Source: Proales similis
Taxonomy: Eukaryota; Rotifera; Eurotatoria; Ploima; Proalidae
DNA: 64,000 bases
Assembly (NCBI GenBank): GCA_019059635.1
Contig: JAGVRJ010000006.1
Span: forward strand, 1,116,001 to 1,180,000
Direction of reading: 5' to 3'
Positions 33,798-44,641 of this stretch are shown here, piece after piece (the first letter of the stretch is position 1; the number at the start of each line of letters is the position of its first letter). The notes beneath the pieces were generated by a model. That model was not told where the DNA came from. It ran no database searches and saw nothing but the letters and a program-made list of their open reading frames with translations. Position numbers and translations under genes: made by a program.

Positions 33798-34151
33798 TTT
33801 CTCGCAGCCAAAAATCAAAAACGTTAGGCAAATAAAAGAGTTGCATCGCGCTTAAACATTCTTGCCGTTTCTATTTGTTCAAGCTAGTCACGAAGATTGC
33901 GTAGAAATTTCACTTTTTGCAATCCCCTATCACTTTGCTGAGAGGTCATATCATAATAATCAACCCAAAAGAAAGACCTTTTAACATTTGACAAACTTAA
34001 TTTTGCTTTTCGACTCGACATTTTCCATGAACGCCAGCAAAAGCGCTCAGATCACGTCACCAAGAAACATCTTATGCATTAATTATCAAAAAGAAAAGAG
34101 ACGTTTGAAGGAGAAAGTGTGGGAAGAAAAATTGAAGAACGATGATTCTAA
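33798..34151. other. Intergenic between OMA1 and ACSF2
   Basis: AT-rich 354 bp; no gene seen. Confidence 0.5.
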
Positions 34152-36761
34152 ATGGCTTTAAGAGGCTTATCCAATCATACTTTTCTGGAAGCGTTCGACT
34201 CAAACAGTGAGCCAGTTTTTAAAGCTTCACACTCGATGCTGCTTTTAGTAAAAGTTTCGATTCGAACAAGTACGACAACCTTAAACAGATTAGGACTGAG
34301 CTACGTGTCAGCCTTGTCCAAGACGCCGCTTCTACCCGATACGATTGGTGAACATTCGAAGCTTGGTTTTTTAGATTTTCTTCCAAGTCCTCTGAAACGA
34401 TTCTCAAGGACAACGACTTAATTTTGCCGCTGACACGTTCGGCGATCGAGAGGCATATGTATTTTGCCATAGTAATCGACGACTGACGTTCTACGAACTA
34501 AAACAAAAGGTCTTGGTTCGAAATCTGACTCGATGATGTGATGATGTGTTGACTGCTTAGTAATAGAGCGAAGAGCTGGCATGTGGTCTACTCGCCATAG
34601 GAATTAGAAAAGGCGATCGTGTCGGCGTTTGGGCTCCTAATTGCATGGAATGGATTTTGGCGCAGTACGCAACCGCCCTGATCGGAGCCGTTCAAGTAAA
34701 CGTTGATTTACTTCTCTGCACATCACAAATCGACTCAGCTCCCTGTCCATATAGGTGAACATAAATCCAGCCTACAAAACATACGAGTTGGAATTTTCAT
34801 TGAACAAAGTCGGCTGTAAAGCCATAATCATGAGTGACTCGTTCAAGACCCAAAACTATGTGGAAATGTTAAATGAGATCGCGCCCGAGCTGGACACGTC
34901 CAAACCAGGTCAATTGAAGTCGAAAAGACTGCCCAGCCTACGCAGTGCGATTCTCATCAGCCAAAATACACTAAAGTACTCTGAAAAAATAAAACTCAAC
35001 TGCTCATTGCTGTCAACTCTTGTTCTCGCCTTTCGAAATCTATGAAGCGGCTATTTTCGATTTGATCAAGTCCTAAATGGTGGAGACTCAACTCATCGAG
35101 TTTTATTCGAAGATTTAAAGCCAACCGTTCAGCCATCGGATCCGATCAATATTCAATACACGTCAGTAAGTGATCGAGTATTTTGCTTCCAAGCGACTGC
35201 TCATTTGAATTGAATCGGAAGGGAACCACAGGTAAATGAGAATCTGTCGTCTTCTATTGAATCCCAATCAGGCAGCAAATATTTTCTATTTCCCGACTCC
35301 AGGCTCGCCCAAGGGTAAGCTCTGATTCACTAAGAAACGTGAAAAAACCGGTAAATTGTCGAAATTGATAAAAGGTGTCACTCTATCGCATCACATGATA
35401 GTGAACAATGCCTATCAGCTTGGAAACGCCCAAGAGTACGGCAAACAGAATACGATCATATGTCTTCAAGTGCCGCTCTACCATTGCTTTGGAATGGTGA
35501 TGGGCAGCTTGACTACAATTTGTCATGGAACCACTTGCGTTCTGCCCGGTCTGAGTTTCAAGGCGGAGGACAGTCTTAAAGCAATTCAAAAGGAGCGGTC
35601 AGCCTAAGCTTTTTCTTTATGAGTTATCCACTTCTCGTCTGAATTGGGTTCATATCCTGTCAGATGCACAAGTGTTTACGGCACTCCGACAATGTTTGTA
35701 GATATTCTAAATCATCCGGACTTTTCCAAGTACGACGTGTCTTCCGTAAACTCCGGTAAAGTAGACGATGAATGCAAAAGAGTAAATAAGATTTTCAATG
35801 CAGTCCGGCTAGGCGTCATGGCTGGCTCGACTTGCCCGCCCGAGATTATCAGTGGCTGTGTTCACAAACTGGGCGCAAAGCACATGGTGGTAGGTCCAAG
35901 CCGCGGAAAAGTGGATAAAACGCTACGAGACATCTACGAAGGTCGCCTATGGGCAAACTGAAACCTCGCCAGTCATCACCACGAGTACCATTCACGACTC
36001 GCTTGAACACCGGCTTCGCACTATTGGCCAGGTTGTTGAGCACGTCGAGGTGATTGTCACAAATGAAAATGGCTCGTTGTTAAGTCTTAAATTCGGACCG
36101 TTTCTCAGGTCAAGGTGGTCGACAAACACGGCCAGATTGTTCCACTCAACACACCTGGCGAGCTCTTTGTTCGAGGTTATAACACAATGCTCGGCTATTG
36201 GGGCGATGACGAAAAGACGAAAGAATGCTTCACGGCCGATCGTTTTCTGCGCACTGGGTCAGTCAGCTAAAATGTGCTTGTTCAAGCTGGCAATCTAATG
36301 ACATTTGAAATTGCGCACAGAGATCTGGTGACCATGGACGAGAACGGCTTCTTTCATCACCAAGGCAGACTGAAGGATATGGTCATCAGAGGGGGAGAAA
36401 ATATATATCCAAAAGAAGTCGAAGAGTTTTTGCATCAACATGAAAAGATTGCCGATGTCTACGTTGTCGGCGTGCCAGACGCGAGACTAGGCGAGGAACT
36501 GTGCGCATGTATCAAGCTTGTGGCCAACAGTTCAGCAACGGCCGAAGAAATCAGAGCGTTCTGCAAAGATCAGGTGAGCTCTGGTCAATTATACGCACGT
36601 GTTCGAAAGACTTGTTTACTGAACGTTTGTTTAAGATCGCTCATTTTAAAATTCCTCGTTACATCGAGTTTGTGGATGACTTTCCTCTAACAGTCACGGG
36701 CAAGGTTAAGAAGAACAAGTTAAGAGAGTTTATGATGAAGAAGCTCAACATTGAGCATTGA
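34152..36761 (+). CDS. ACSF2: ACSF2, medium-chain acyl-CoA synthetase (mitochondrial)
   Basis: Fourteen exons: 34152-34347, 34409-34509, 34567-34695, 34755-34975, 35048-35165, 35222-35231, 35303-35314, 35375-35597, 35664-35755, 35804-35889, 35942-36049, 36109-36257, 36321-36573, 36636-36761; 607 aa (human 615). The AMP-binding signature TSGTTGSPKG is cut by three introns, so its core comes from a 10-nt and a 12-nt exon. Other adenylation motifs are intact: [51 protein letters not shown] and the C-terminal lysine in [12 protein letters not shown]. The enzyme activates medium-chain fatty acids with ATP and CoA. Because of the introns no single open frame shows more than a fragment, and the gene could be mistaken for a pseudogene; all phases join cleanly. 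Confidence 0.93.
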
Positions 36762-36905
36762 CCGCTCTCACTCTTTTCCAATGCATTCACTCTCTCGGTC
36801 GCATTAATTTGAGATTAAGCCTTGACAGCTCATTTAGTTTGATTTGTTTAAATAAAAATAGCATAAAACACCAACAAGCCAACACTGCTTGCCTCAAATC
36901 TCAAC
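36762..36905. other. Short gap between ACSF2 and the C-type lectin gene
   Basis: 144 bp; AATAAA at about 36852 should end ACSF2. Confidence 0.5.
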
Positions 36906-37872
36906 ATGTGGTTACTCGCTATTTTGAGCGTATGGCTCTTTCAATCAGGTGCCGACGCGAATCGATCGGGTACTTAAGCGAGCTCTTGTGTATTTCTATT
37001 CTGTTGGCTGTTAAATTTTAGCGAAGAAGAGTGTGTTGCTCCCTGGCAAAAAGTCGACGACAATATTTGCCTTTTATTAAACTCAGAGGTGAAGCGGCTT
37101 CGAATCGCCAAGTTTCTGTGCAAATTCTACGACGGTGAACTGCTATTCATTCGCAACGAGCAAGAGCAAGAGAAAATCCAAGGTTTCAATTTGCTACCTT
37201 ACTCTTGTCTTTTTAAAACTCTGAAAGTTCATCCAACAGAATTTCTGCAGCCACTACTACGCTATCGATTTAGAGACAGACCCTACTTCTGGCTAGACGC
37301 CATCCAGGTCGGAGACTCGTGGATTTGGAGTCACCTGAACGAAACGGTTGGTTGCAGCGAATAATGCGATCTTCTCGTGTCATGAGCGATTTAATCTGCG
37401 ATCACTCAAGGTCGAAAATGATAATCGGGAGTCAGGTCTGAGCGAACTCAGTCACCGCACAGCGCTTTCAAAGAGACATAAGTGCGCATGTTATCAAATA
37501 AATTCCGGTAAATGGCGCCCATGCGACTGCACGAGTGAGCAGCACTACGTTTGCAGGAAGAGACCTGGCGAAAAAAAAGAGAGTCACAATTTTGACAGCC
37601 ATCAGACGTCAATAATGCAGGCACTTGATTTCGATTCGTCTGAGAGCATCCGACCGTTAAGACTGAGAGCAAACGCGAAGCCAGTCTCAAAGACAGATGC
37701 CGAATGGATTCTAACTGACGAAGAGAAAGCAATCATATTGGCCAATGTTGCTACTTTTAATGAATTCGATTCTGATCCGCAAAATTTTCGACGAGACGAG
37801 CCTGCCGACGTTTTAGCCGCCTATATGAACAAGAAAGCCGAGCTGTATAGAAATAGACGACAATTGGAATAA
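36906..37872 (+). CDS. Secreted C-type lectin-domain protein with a C-terminal tail
   Basis: Exons 36906-36969, 37027-37182, 37240-37346 and 37411-37872; 262 aa. The signal peptide is MWLLAILSVWLFQSGADA. The lectin-like fold spans about residues 22-165: CVAPWQKVDDNICLLLN, FLCKFYDGELLFIRNEQE, YFWLDAIQVGDSWIWSHLN, and HKCACYQINSGKWRPCDC ending HYVCRK. The WND calcium ligands are replaced by WRPCD, and no EPN or QPD is present, so calcium-dependent sugar binding is unlikely. About 95 residues rich in Asp, Glu, Lys and Arg follow the domain and resemble nothing I know. Intron 2 is 57 nt and in frame, so a read-through isoform would add 19 residues. The role may be adhesion or immune recognition, unproven. 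Confidence 0.85.
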
Positions 37873-38972
37873 AAGTTAATTTTATGCGAGACATTTTTCT
37901 ATTTTCCTCAAAAACAAGTTTTACTCAACGACCTCTTGATGTCGTTGAAAATTCTTTTTTTTCGCATCGACATTAGCTGCCGAATTCGCGTCCAATTTTT
38001 ATTTTCTACTTTTCGTACTTTGCTTTTATCGCAGTGCCTCAATATTTGTTCAATCCGTTTCTTTTTTCTTTATAGGCTCTCAACTGGCAGTCAGCAAGAT
38101 TAGCGCGTGCGTGTCTGCTACATTGACGCAAAATTGAACTAAAAAGAGAGAGAAAATTTGATAAGAAACAGGTAAGATGTGGAGAGAGAAAGAGTGCAGA
38201 TTCACTTTTGCCCGCCGAAACTGATCAAAAACTTAAGAGTGCGCGCGCTTGATCTGATTATTTATGTTCTACATTTTTTGATTAGTCAATTTTGCTTTTT
38301 CCCTTCTCGGCGTGGTTTTTCTTTCATGTTTTTTAGTCGACTGCGTCACGCCATTTGTTTCGTATTTGGCGAACATTTATTTTCGGCGCCTTGGACACCG
38401 CAAAACAGTGATTATTGTTTGTGGTAGTTCCGATTTCTGATTATTTTCTCGGCGGAGACGAGAGAGAGAATATATAAAATGAAAAAATGTTAACCTTGTC
38501 AGAAGCGATAACAAAGGCGCGGCGCGTCTAGTGCGCAACTGTTTGGGATGATTATGCAAGCTTTTCAAGTCATGTGATGTCTAGACAGGCTCGTTTATTT
38601 TTCGGCTCAATTCAATTCACTGCGTTTGGAGCGCCATTAGTCGAAAATAATATCATATCGATTTTCGAGGCGCACATATGCTGATAGGCCATTCATCACT
38701 TGTTCTTTCACATTTTCTCAATAGCGACTGAGAAAAAACTTACGATGTCGCTAGTGTGTTCTCTGATTGAGATAAAGAGATTTTCTGGCGCACCTAATTT
38801 AATAGTTTTTGTCGCGTCTGATTCTTCTCGATTTTAAAAAGGAAGTTTCCATTTTGGGTCTGAAAATGCGAAAAAAAATTTTTTTCTTCTCAGACGCCAA
38901 ATCATCATCAACAACCTTAATCGAGCTAAAAATTGTCAGAAAAAATTAGATTTAAAGGGCCGCACGCCCATC
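37873..38972. other. 1.1 kb gene-free region
   Basis: T-rich and low-complexity, with no supportable gene. It probably holds the lectin 3' end and the promoter and long 5' UTR of the next gene. Confidence 0.45.
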
Positions 38973-39461
38973 ATGCAGTCAGAGCCTGGTGTTGATCTTT
39001 GGCAGCTGAGTAGGCCCAGCCAAGAAATCAAGTCAAAACGAGACTTGCCCTACACATTCTACCCTATAAACCGAGTGATTAATGCCAACGACATTCAGTA
39101 TGAACTGGAGGGCCGCGGTCATCCCTACTGTCGCAAATTAGACGAAAATTGTAAATGTAAAAATCGAACGAGCAAATTTAGCTGTAAACATTGCACTGCG
39201 AACTATCCAATCCTCGTCAGACGAGATCCGAATGCAGAGCAGATGAACAGCTCTTTGTTCAACTCAAGTCACTACAACCTCAACCTCGAAGCCAGAGACG
39301 ATTGCCAGAAACATCGAGTCAAGCTAAAACCGTCTCCGATACCGGTCTCATCCCGGCTCATGGAGTTCCTATCCATCAATCAGCAACAATCGACTAGTAA
39401 CAATGCTTTCTCCCCACCACCGAATCAAACTCTCACCAGCTCGTCTATGAATAAGCGATAA
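38973..39461 (+). CDS. Hypothetical 162-aa protein with a small cysteine cluster
   Basis: I do not recognise this protein. It has an ATG start (MQSEPGVDLWQLSRPSQEI), a basic, polar middle with six cysteines in 30 residues (CRKLDENCKCK...FSCKHC), and a Ser/Pro/Asn/Gln-rich tail ending SMNKR. The cysteine cluster could bind zinc, but the spacing (C-x6-C-x-C-x8-C-x2-C) fits no family I can name. No signal peptide or membrane segment. A splice-acceptor-like AAG lies 15 bases before the ATG, so it could be the last exon of a longer gene with upstream exons in 37.9-38.9 kb. AATAAA at 39728 is a possible end. Confidence 0.5.
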   Translation: MQSEPGVDLWQLSRPSQEIKSKRDLPYTFYPINRVINANDIQYELEGRGHPYCRKLDENCKCKNRTSKFSCKHCTANYPILVRRDPNAEQMNSSLFNSSHYNLNLEARDDCQKHRVKLKPSPIPVSSRLMEFLSINQQQSTSNNAFSPPPNQTLTSSSMNKR

Positions 39462-39899
39462 TGTTGAATTCAGTTCATTTCTATTCCTCTTGATTTTCCT
39501 TTCTCGTTAAGTTCCTTTCTTAATGTGTTCTGTTGGCTCGTCCCTTTGCTAGTTTATTTATAAGATTTTCTCAGTATTTGACAGAGAAATCGTCTTTCAT
39601 GCCCTGACGCTTTCCGTGCAAAAACTCAATACAAAGATCAAGCTAAACAAGAACCAGCCAGAGGTGTTTTTAATCCAGAACATGTTTTGTTCGCTGATTG
39701 AACTTAAAACATCAAAAAAAAAATTTGAATAAAAACGTACAAATTTTAAAAGAAAAAGCAAGAACCGGCAAAATTGATTATAATTATAGTGAAGAGAAAA
39801 AGTAAGAAATTACTCGGCGTTTTTCCAAAGCGGAATGGAGAACAAGAAAGGAAATATTGTTTTGGCTAAAAAGTCGATGTGGGCCGGCCAAGCGCAGAT
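39462..39899. other. Convergent 3' UTRs
   Basis: AT-rich; AATAAA at about 39728 on the plus strand. No gene seen. Confidence 0.5.
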
Positions 39900-40727
39900 T
39901 TAAGAGGACTTGCCAAGAAGCTCCTCGATTTGGCTTGAAAGCTCACATTTGGGCTGAATTTTCATTATTATACCGCGAAGGACACTGAGCTCGCGCGTCA
40001 AAGTGTCTACTTTCACATGCAGCTGCTTGTTCTCGTCCTCAAGCTTCTTCATTCGTTCTTCCTTGTCTTTTTGCTGCTGCTTGGTTTTCTCTCTGCATTT
40101 CTTCACTGCGTCATTGTTGCTCTTTCTACGCTGGTGGTACTCTTCCGTTTCTTTCTCGACTACTTTGTTGCCAAAACAGACCACGGGGCGTTTGGCTTCT
40201 CTTAAAAGTTTCTCTTTTTTCGTCAGCTTTCTTTTCTTGGCCACTTCGAGTTGTCCGTTTTGACTGGAGGTCGCCTGCTGAGCAGGCTTTCTACCACGGG
40301 TCGAGCGCACGAGCAAGCTACTTGCATGCATCATGCCAGAATCGATTGTACTCGCCGTGTTGACCGATAACTGGTCGGTATGCGCCGTCGATATGGATTG
40401 AGTACTGGATACATTGTCGTTTTGAATTAGAGTTTTCTCGCTGCTTTCTCTCAACTGGCTAATCATCACCGGATCGACCATTTGCACAGTGAGTGTTTGT
40501 TCATTGTCAGCGTTCAGCTTAGATTCGTCGAACGTGCCACTGGTGTCGGTGAGTGCCTGCTCTCGAAGTATGAGATCGCTCAAGTCGGGTATGGTCTTTT
40601 CCATGTTAAAGTTGAGCGCTTCCAGTTCATAAGTGGACAAGCCTCGCAGTAAAAGGGAAATGCTATTCTGCGAGCTGATTGTTCGATCATTAGCTGTAAG
40701 TAAAGGAGCTTGCATCTTTTGATCCAT
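39900..40727 (-). CDS. C/EBP-gamma-like bZIP transcription factor
   Basis: Single exon, 275 aa. The N-terminal 190 residues are Ser/Thr/Gln-rich and disordered. The bZIP starts near residue 197: YHQRRKSNNDAVKKCREK is the C/EBP-type basic region (family NN.AV.(K/R)SR), then KKLEDENKQLHVKVDTLTRE gives a leucine zipper ending LSVLRGII, close to C/EBP gamma (LTKELSVLKDLF). The usual serine of the basic region is cysteine here. C/EBP gamma and fly Irbp18 are dimer partners, often with ATF4-type factors, in stress responses. It is the second bZIP gene in the window, about 27 kb from CREBRF/REPTOR, which needs a bZIP partner (REPTOR-BP in flies); whether this gene supplies it is only a guess. Confidence 0.85.
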   Translation of the reverse strand: MDQKMQAPLLTANDRTISSQNSISLLLRGLSTYELEALNFNMEKTIPDLSDLILREQALTDTSGTFDESKLNADNEQTLTVQMVDPVMISQLRESSEKTLIQNDNVSSTQSISTAHTDQLSVNTASTIDSGMMHASSLLVRSTRGRKPAQQATSSQNGQLEVAKKRKLTKKEKLLREAKRPVVCFGNKVVEKETEEYHQRRKSNNDAVKKCREKTKQQQKDKEERMKKLEDENKQLHVKVDTLTRELSVLRGIIMKIQPKCELSSQIEELLGKSS

Positions 40728-41573
40728 TTTAAAAAATTCCTATATTTGATTATTCCAAGCGATTTCTACTCGCTGTGTTTAAACAGCTGCGAAGTACTCA
40801 GTAGCGGTTGATTTGACCGGGTCGAAGGCAGTGGACGTCTTCCGTGTTTAATACAGACGCTCTGCTGCAAGCTCAACTTTTTTTTCTCCTTTATTCTTTG
40901 ACTAGTCAAAATGTAATTGTGCAATTATTTATACGGCACTGCCACCAAAGGCATAATTTATACAAATATGCCTCTAATTATCGTACCTTGCAACTCAAGA
41001 GCACATTCTGATTGGACAGCTTGGCTGGCATTCTTTCAAAGCAATCGATTGCGCAATTACAACAGTTCTTATCCATTAATCCCCTAGCCAGTCATATTGT
41101 TTGGGCTTTCAGTTCAATATTCAAATAAAATTCATTTTCTGTGACGTTTATTTTCCCCCCACTCGGTTCCAAGGTATTGAATTTCAAGATTCCCTATTAT
41201 CTTTCAATGTAATAAGGAAAATGGAAAAAGAGCATAAACAGGGAGAATAGACTGAGAGGCGTAGGCTCGCTCACTGTTTGTCTCGCTGAAACTGAGAATG
41301 AATGAAATTTGCATTCATCATTGGGCTTGGTTGGATTTTTGTTTGAAATTCAAAAAAAGGGCACGAATGAATGTTAGGATGGTAATGACATCCAGTCGCC
41401 TCTCGGATATACTTAAATGTTGTCGCAGATGTTGCAAGTCACATTGATCTTGAGCTGATTTATTAAATAGTTAAGCGCGCTCTTTTAAGAAAAGGAACCA
41501 GAGCGAATTTGTCGCTACCAGGCCAAAATCGACTTGCAACCTATCTATTTTTGATAAGCCCTGCGCCAATCAA
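40728..41573. promoter_or_regulatory. Divergent upstream region of the C/EBP-like gene and LSM4
   Basis: 846 bp between divergent genes. AT-rich, with TTTATACG near 40928 on the plus strand. No gene seen. Confidence 0.4.
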
Positions 41574-42184
41574 ATGGTATCTCCAACTCATGTGTTTCTT
41601 CTTTACTTTTGCTTGAAATTTTATTTTCACCTAGCTTCCGCTATCACTGTTAAAGTCGGCAATTAATCATCCCATGGTAAGAGCTAGACTGATCAAGTTA
41701 AACGTTTTTCCGATCGATTCATTCCGTTTCTAAAATTCAGTTGGTCGAGTTGAAGAACGGCGAGACCTACAATGGACATTTAGCAAGCTGTGATGCATGG
41801 ATGAATATTCATTTATCACAAGTTATTTGTACTTCTAGGGTTTGTTTAAGCACCTTAGAGTTGAACTTGGGAAGATGAGTTGATCAAAAAATAAAGGATG
41901 GCGACCGATTTTGGAAAATTCCCGAATGCTACATCAGAGGAAGCACAATAAAATATTTGCGAATTCCAGACGAAGTAATCGAAAGCTACAAAGAAGACAG
42001 CAACATGAACAGACGAGTAGAAGGTTCAGGACGAGGTCGAGGCGGCAGCGGCCAACGAGGAGGCTCCCGTGGAGGCTCCAAACAAGGCGGCCAAAATCGC
42101 CGGCCTCCCATGAACAACAATCCGAGCTTTGCCGGCTCAAATCCAAACTTGGCTGCCAGACCCGCAAAGCAGCCGCGTAAATAA
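41574..42184 (+). CDS. LSM4: LSM4, U6 snRNA / mRNA-decay Sm-like protein
   Basis: Exons 41574-41576 (the ATG alone), 41635-41676, 41741-41839 and 41897-42184; 143 aa (human 139). Exon 2 encodes [14 protein letters not shown], matching LPLSLLKTAQNHPM of human LSM4 right after Met, which locates the start codon at the very end of exon 1 (ATG then GTATCT). The Sm1 motif [20 protein letters not shown] and Sm2 motif [16 protein letters not shown] are complete, followed by an Arg/Gly-rich tail ([17 protein letters not shown]). LSM4 joins the LSM2-8 ring on U6 snRNA in the nucleus and the LSM1-7 ring in P-bodies; the RG tail is a methylation and condensate element. Confidence 0.95.
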
Positions 42185-42662
42185 AGAGAAAGTTCGTTCG
42201 AATTAGTTTGAGTCGCGTTCAATCGACTGCAGTCTCAATTTTTTCTTGGACGCAATTTTCCATCTTTCATTCATTCAACTAGAGATAAGTTGAACACTTG
42301 AGTGTAAATAACAAGAAAATTAAAAATAAAATTCTTAACAACAACAAAAACAACGACGAGGACAACAAATTGACCGGCCAATAAAAACAGATCGAGTTCT
42401 GCTCGTTTTTCCAATCGAGTCTTTACAGGCGAGTCTGGTCGGTTTATGTAACGCATTGGCTGGATGCTAATATTATTAGATGCAGTAAATCATGCAGCAG
42501 AGAGCGTGCGTTGATCTTTACGTAATTTAGCGTATGTTGCTTGTTCGGCCTTCGATATTCTCTTATTCTCCAACTCCCTTCGTCTATATATATGCGTGTG
42601 CTCTCCAACGAGATTGAAAAAAGTTCTGCATAAAACTTAAACTTCGAGTTGACTTTGAGAAA
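42185..42662. other. LSM4 3' UTR and SDR-gene upstream region
   Basis: Contains AATAAA-type signals near 42326 and a TATA-like TATATATATG at about 42585. No gene seen. Confidence 0.5.
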
Positions 42663-43484
42663 ATGGCCCTGCAAGGCAAGTAATCAGTTGCAAATAAAGG
42701 CAGACTTTTAAAACTGGTCTGGTCCGAGGCAGTTATTTAATTTTCTATTCTTTAAGGTTCTGTGGCGTTTATTGCCGGCGGCTGCGGTATTGTCGGCTCT
42801 GGAGTAGTGGGCGCGCTTGTCAAAGAAGGCGTCAAATGTTGGGTAGCCGGAAGAGATGATAGAAAGTTTGCCGAGCTTCGGTCCATCATTCCATCCGAGC
42901 ATCATTCTCTCATCGGTTTCGTCAAGGCCGATTTGTCAAAAGAAGAAGATTGCTCACGTGCTCGAGACGCCATTTTCAATAAAGAAGGAAAACTTAATCA
43001 CGTGGTTCTCAGCATGGGCGGCTGGCGAACCGACGGAAAGCTTTCGACTGTCGACACTGAAGTCTATTTGCAAGCACTCAGAGACTACACTCTGCCACAT
43101 TTGGTCTGCTACAAGACTTTTCATAAGCTACTTAGCGAACAGCCAAAATCAACAATGACGTTCATAACCGGAGGAAGCTGTGAAGCTCGAGCATTTGATC
43201 CGCGCGCAAGCCTTTTGCCGCCCACTGCTGGCACCTCGTATGGCCTATACACATCGGCCGTGTCCGAGAACCGTGGAAATAAAAATCTCTCGCTCATCGA
43301 GTTTCGCCTATTCTTCTGGATTCGCAAGCAACTAGACAGCAAATTTGATCCGAAAAAGTCGCAAATGGAGGTCGGACACGACTACGTTGGCAAATTTGTT
43401 CCCAAGCTCATTCTCAAGAACAAAAGTGACATTTACAAAATACAGACAAGAAGCGTCGGAGATGAATTGTTTAACAAGCTTTAA
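42663..43484 (+). CDS. Atypical short-chain dehydrogenase/reductase-fold protein
   Basis: Exons 42663-42675 and 42757-43484; 246 aa. The intron is GC-AG (donor CAAG/GCAAGT); the neighbouring GT two bases on does not keep the frame. The N-terminus, MALQGSVAFIAGGCGIVGSG, is a Rossmann nucleotide-binding turn of SDR type, with GRDDRK after strand 2 suggesting NADP(H). VVLSMGGW stands where SDRs have NAG. The catalytic tyrosine region reads SYGLYTSAVSEN: the lysine four residues after the tyrosine is missing, so classical oxidoreductase chemistry may be lost, or the protein may belong to an atypical NAD(P)-binding subgroup. Cytosolic by default; no signal or membrane segment. AATAAA at about 43554. 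Confidence 0.8.
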
Positions 43485-43845
43485 GCCAGCTTCAGCCTCT
43501 GTGCCAAAGAATCAAAAAGAATTCTCTTTTTAAAAATCGACAAATAATCGCGAAATAAAATCAAGAACATAAATCAATCTTTGGTTCTTTTTTTATAGAC
43601 AAGAATCAATCTGCAAGACGGTTCACATCCAATATGTTTGTCACTTTGCCAATTTTAGAATCGGAAAAAAAGCAAACGCTTATAATAATAAATTCAGTAT
43701 AATTTAAATGTGCAACAAGCCTTTGGGTTGAGCGAAAGCGATCAGGAGTAAAAGAAGACATAATTTGAATCGAAGATCAGAATCACGGATGCGATTTGTT
43801 TCTGCCAAGGCATTTTAATCGAGACTAAGAGTGAAAGATTAAACA
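43485..43845. other. Intergenic between the SDR and SIKE-like genes
   Basis: AT-rich 361 bp; no gene seen. Confidence 0.5.
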
Positions 43846-44641
43846 ATGAGCTCAATCTCGATGAGCCAGCTTGTTTCCGACGCTAAACAACTGGTCGCGC
43901 GGCTCAAGGAAAGAGAAAAAAGTGTCGATCATGTTGTGGTGCAGTCGAATAGTCTGGCCAAAAAAGTCGATTCTATTCAACAAGTAGGCTCACGCTGAAC
44001 CGAATGCGGTCTCACTCACAACTCAGTTTGCCGATTTAAAACAGCTCGAAAACGAACTGCTCGCGGTAAATGAGAACGCCAATCACCGCTCCAAGCTCGC
44101 TGTTCTCTCAAGCATTCAGAAAGAAAACAAAGTTATAAAGTGAGACCAACTGAACTCTCTTTCGTCCAGTTTTACTCACCAAAAACGTTCAACAGACTCC
44201 TGCAACAAGAGAACGATGAGCTGAAAGAAGCACTAAAAGAGCATCAAAGTGTTCTGGAATATATTATGAGCAAATATCGTGAGCAGATGATCAAGTTTGT
44301 TGAGCTTAAAAACGAGCGTGAGAGTATTGAACAGCTCTTTAAAAGCAGCGTTAATCAGGTGAGTTTCGAACTGCCCAGCGTCCGGCTTGAAATTCAAATT
44401 TGATGCAGTTTTGATATAAACTCTTACAATCGTGCTTTAATTTTTCTTCTCTAAAAAGGATTTGCAAGAGAAAATCGATCGCATCTCCGAAATGAGCGAA
44501 GTTATGAAAAAAGCAGTCGAGCTCGACGACAAGGCAATCAGTGAATATGAAGAGCGCATCAAAGCTCTGGAGATTGAAAACCAAGGTCTCAAGGAGCTTT
44601 TAAAAATAAACACTACCTACGGCCTTTCTAATGACAAGTAA
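43846..44641 (+). CDS. SIKE1/FGFR1OP2-family coiled-coil protein
   Basis: Exons 43846-43983, 44027-44139, 44196-44358 and 44459-44641; 198 aa. Nearly all of it is predicted coiled coil (LVARLKEREKSVDHVV, LENELLAVNENANHRSKLAV). The family core LLQQENDELKEALKEHQSVL followed by EYIMSKYREQMIKFVELK is nearly that of vertebrate FGFR1OP2 and SIKE1. These proteins link the STRIPAK phosphatase-kinase complex, via SLMAP, to membranes and the cytoskeleton, and SIKE1 inhibits IKK-epsilon/TBK1. Vertebrates have two paralogues; with one copy here I cannot assign it to either. An al­ternative 3' end is possible: the stop-containing GACAAGTAAAAC is also a donor (GTAAAA), and a T-rich acceptor at 44803 would append about 19 residues. 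Confidence 0.88.

Noticed and set aside
34152-36761. Degraded pseudogene of an acyl-CoA synthetase
   Set aside because: The apparent breaks are all short in-phase introns; the spliced product is full length with every adenylation motif.
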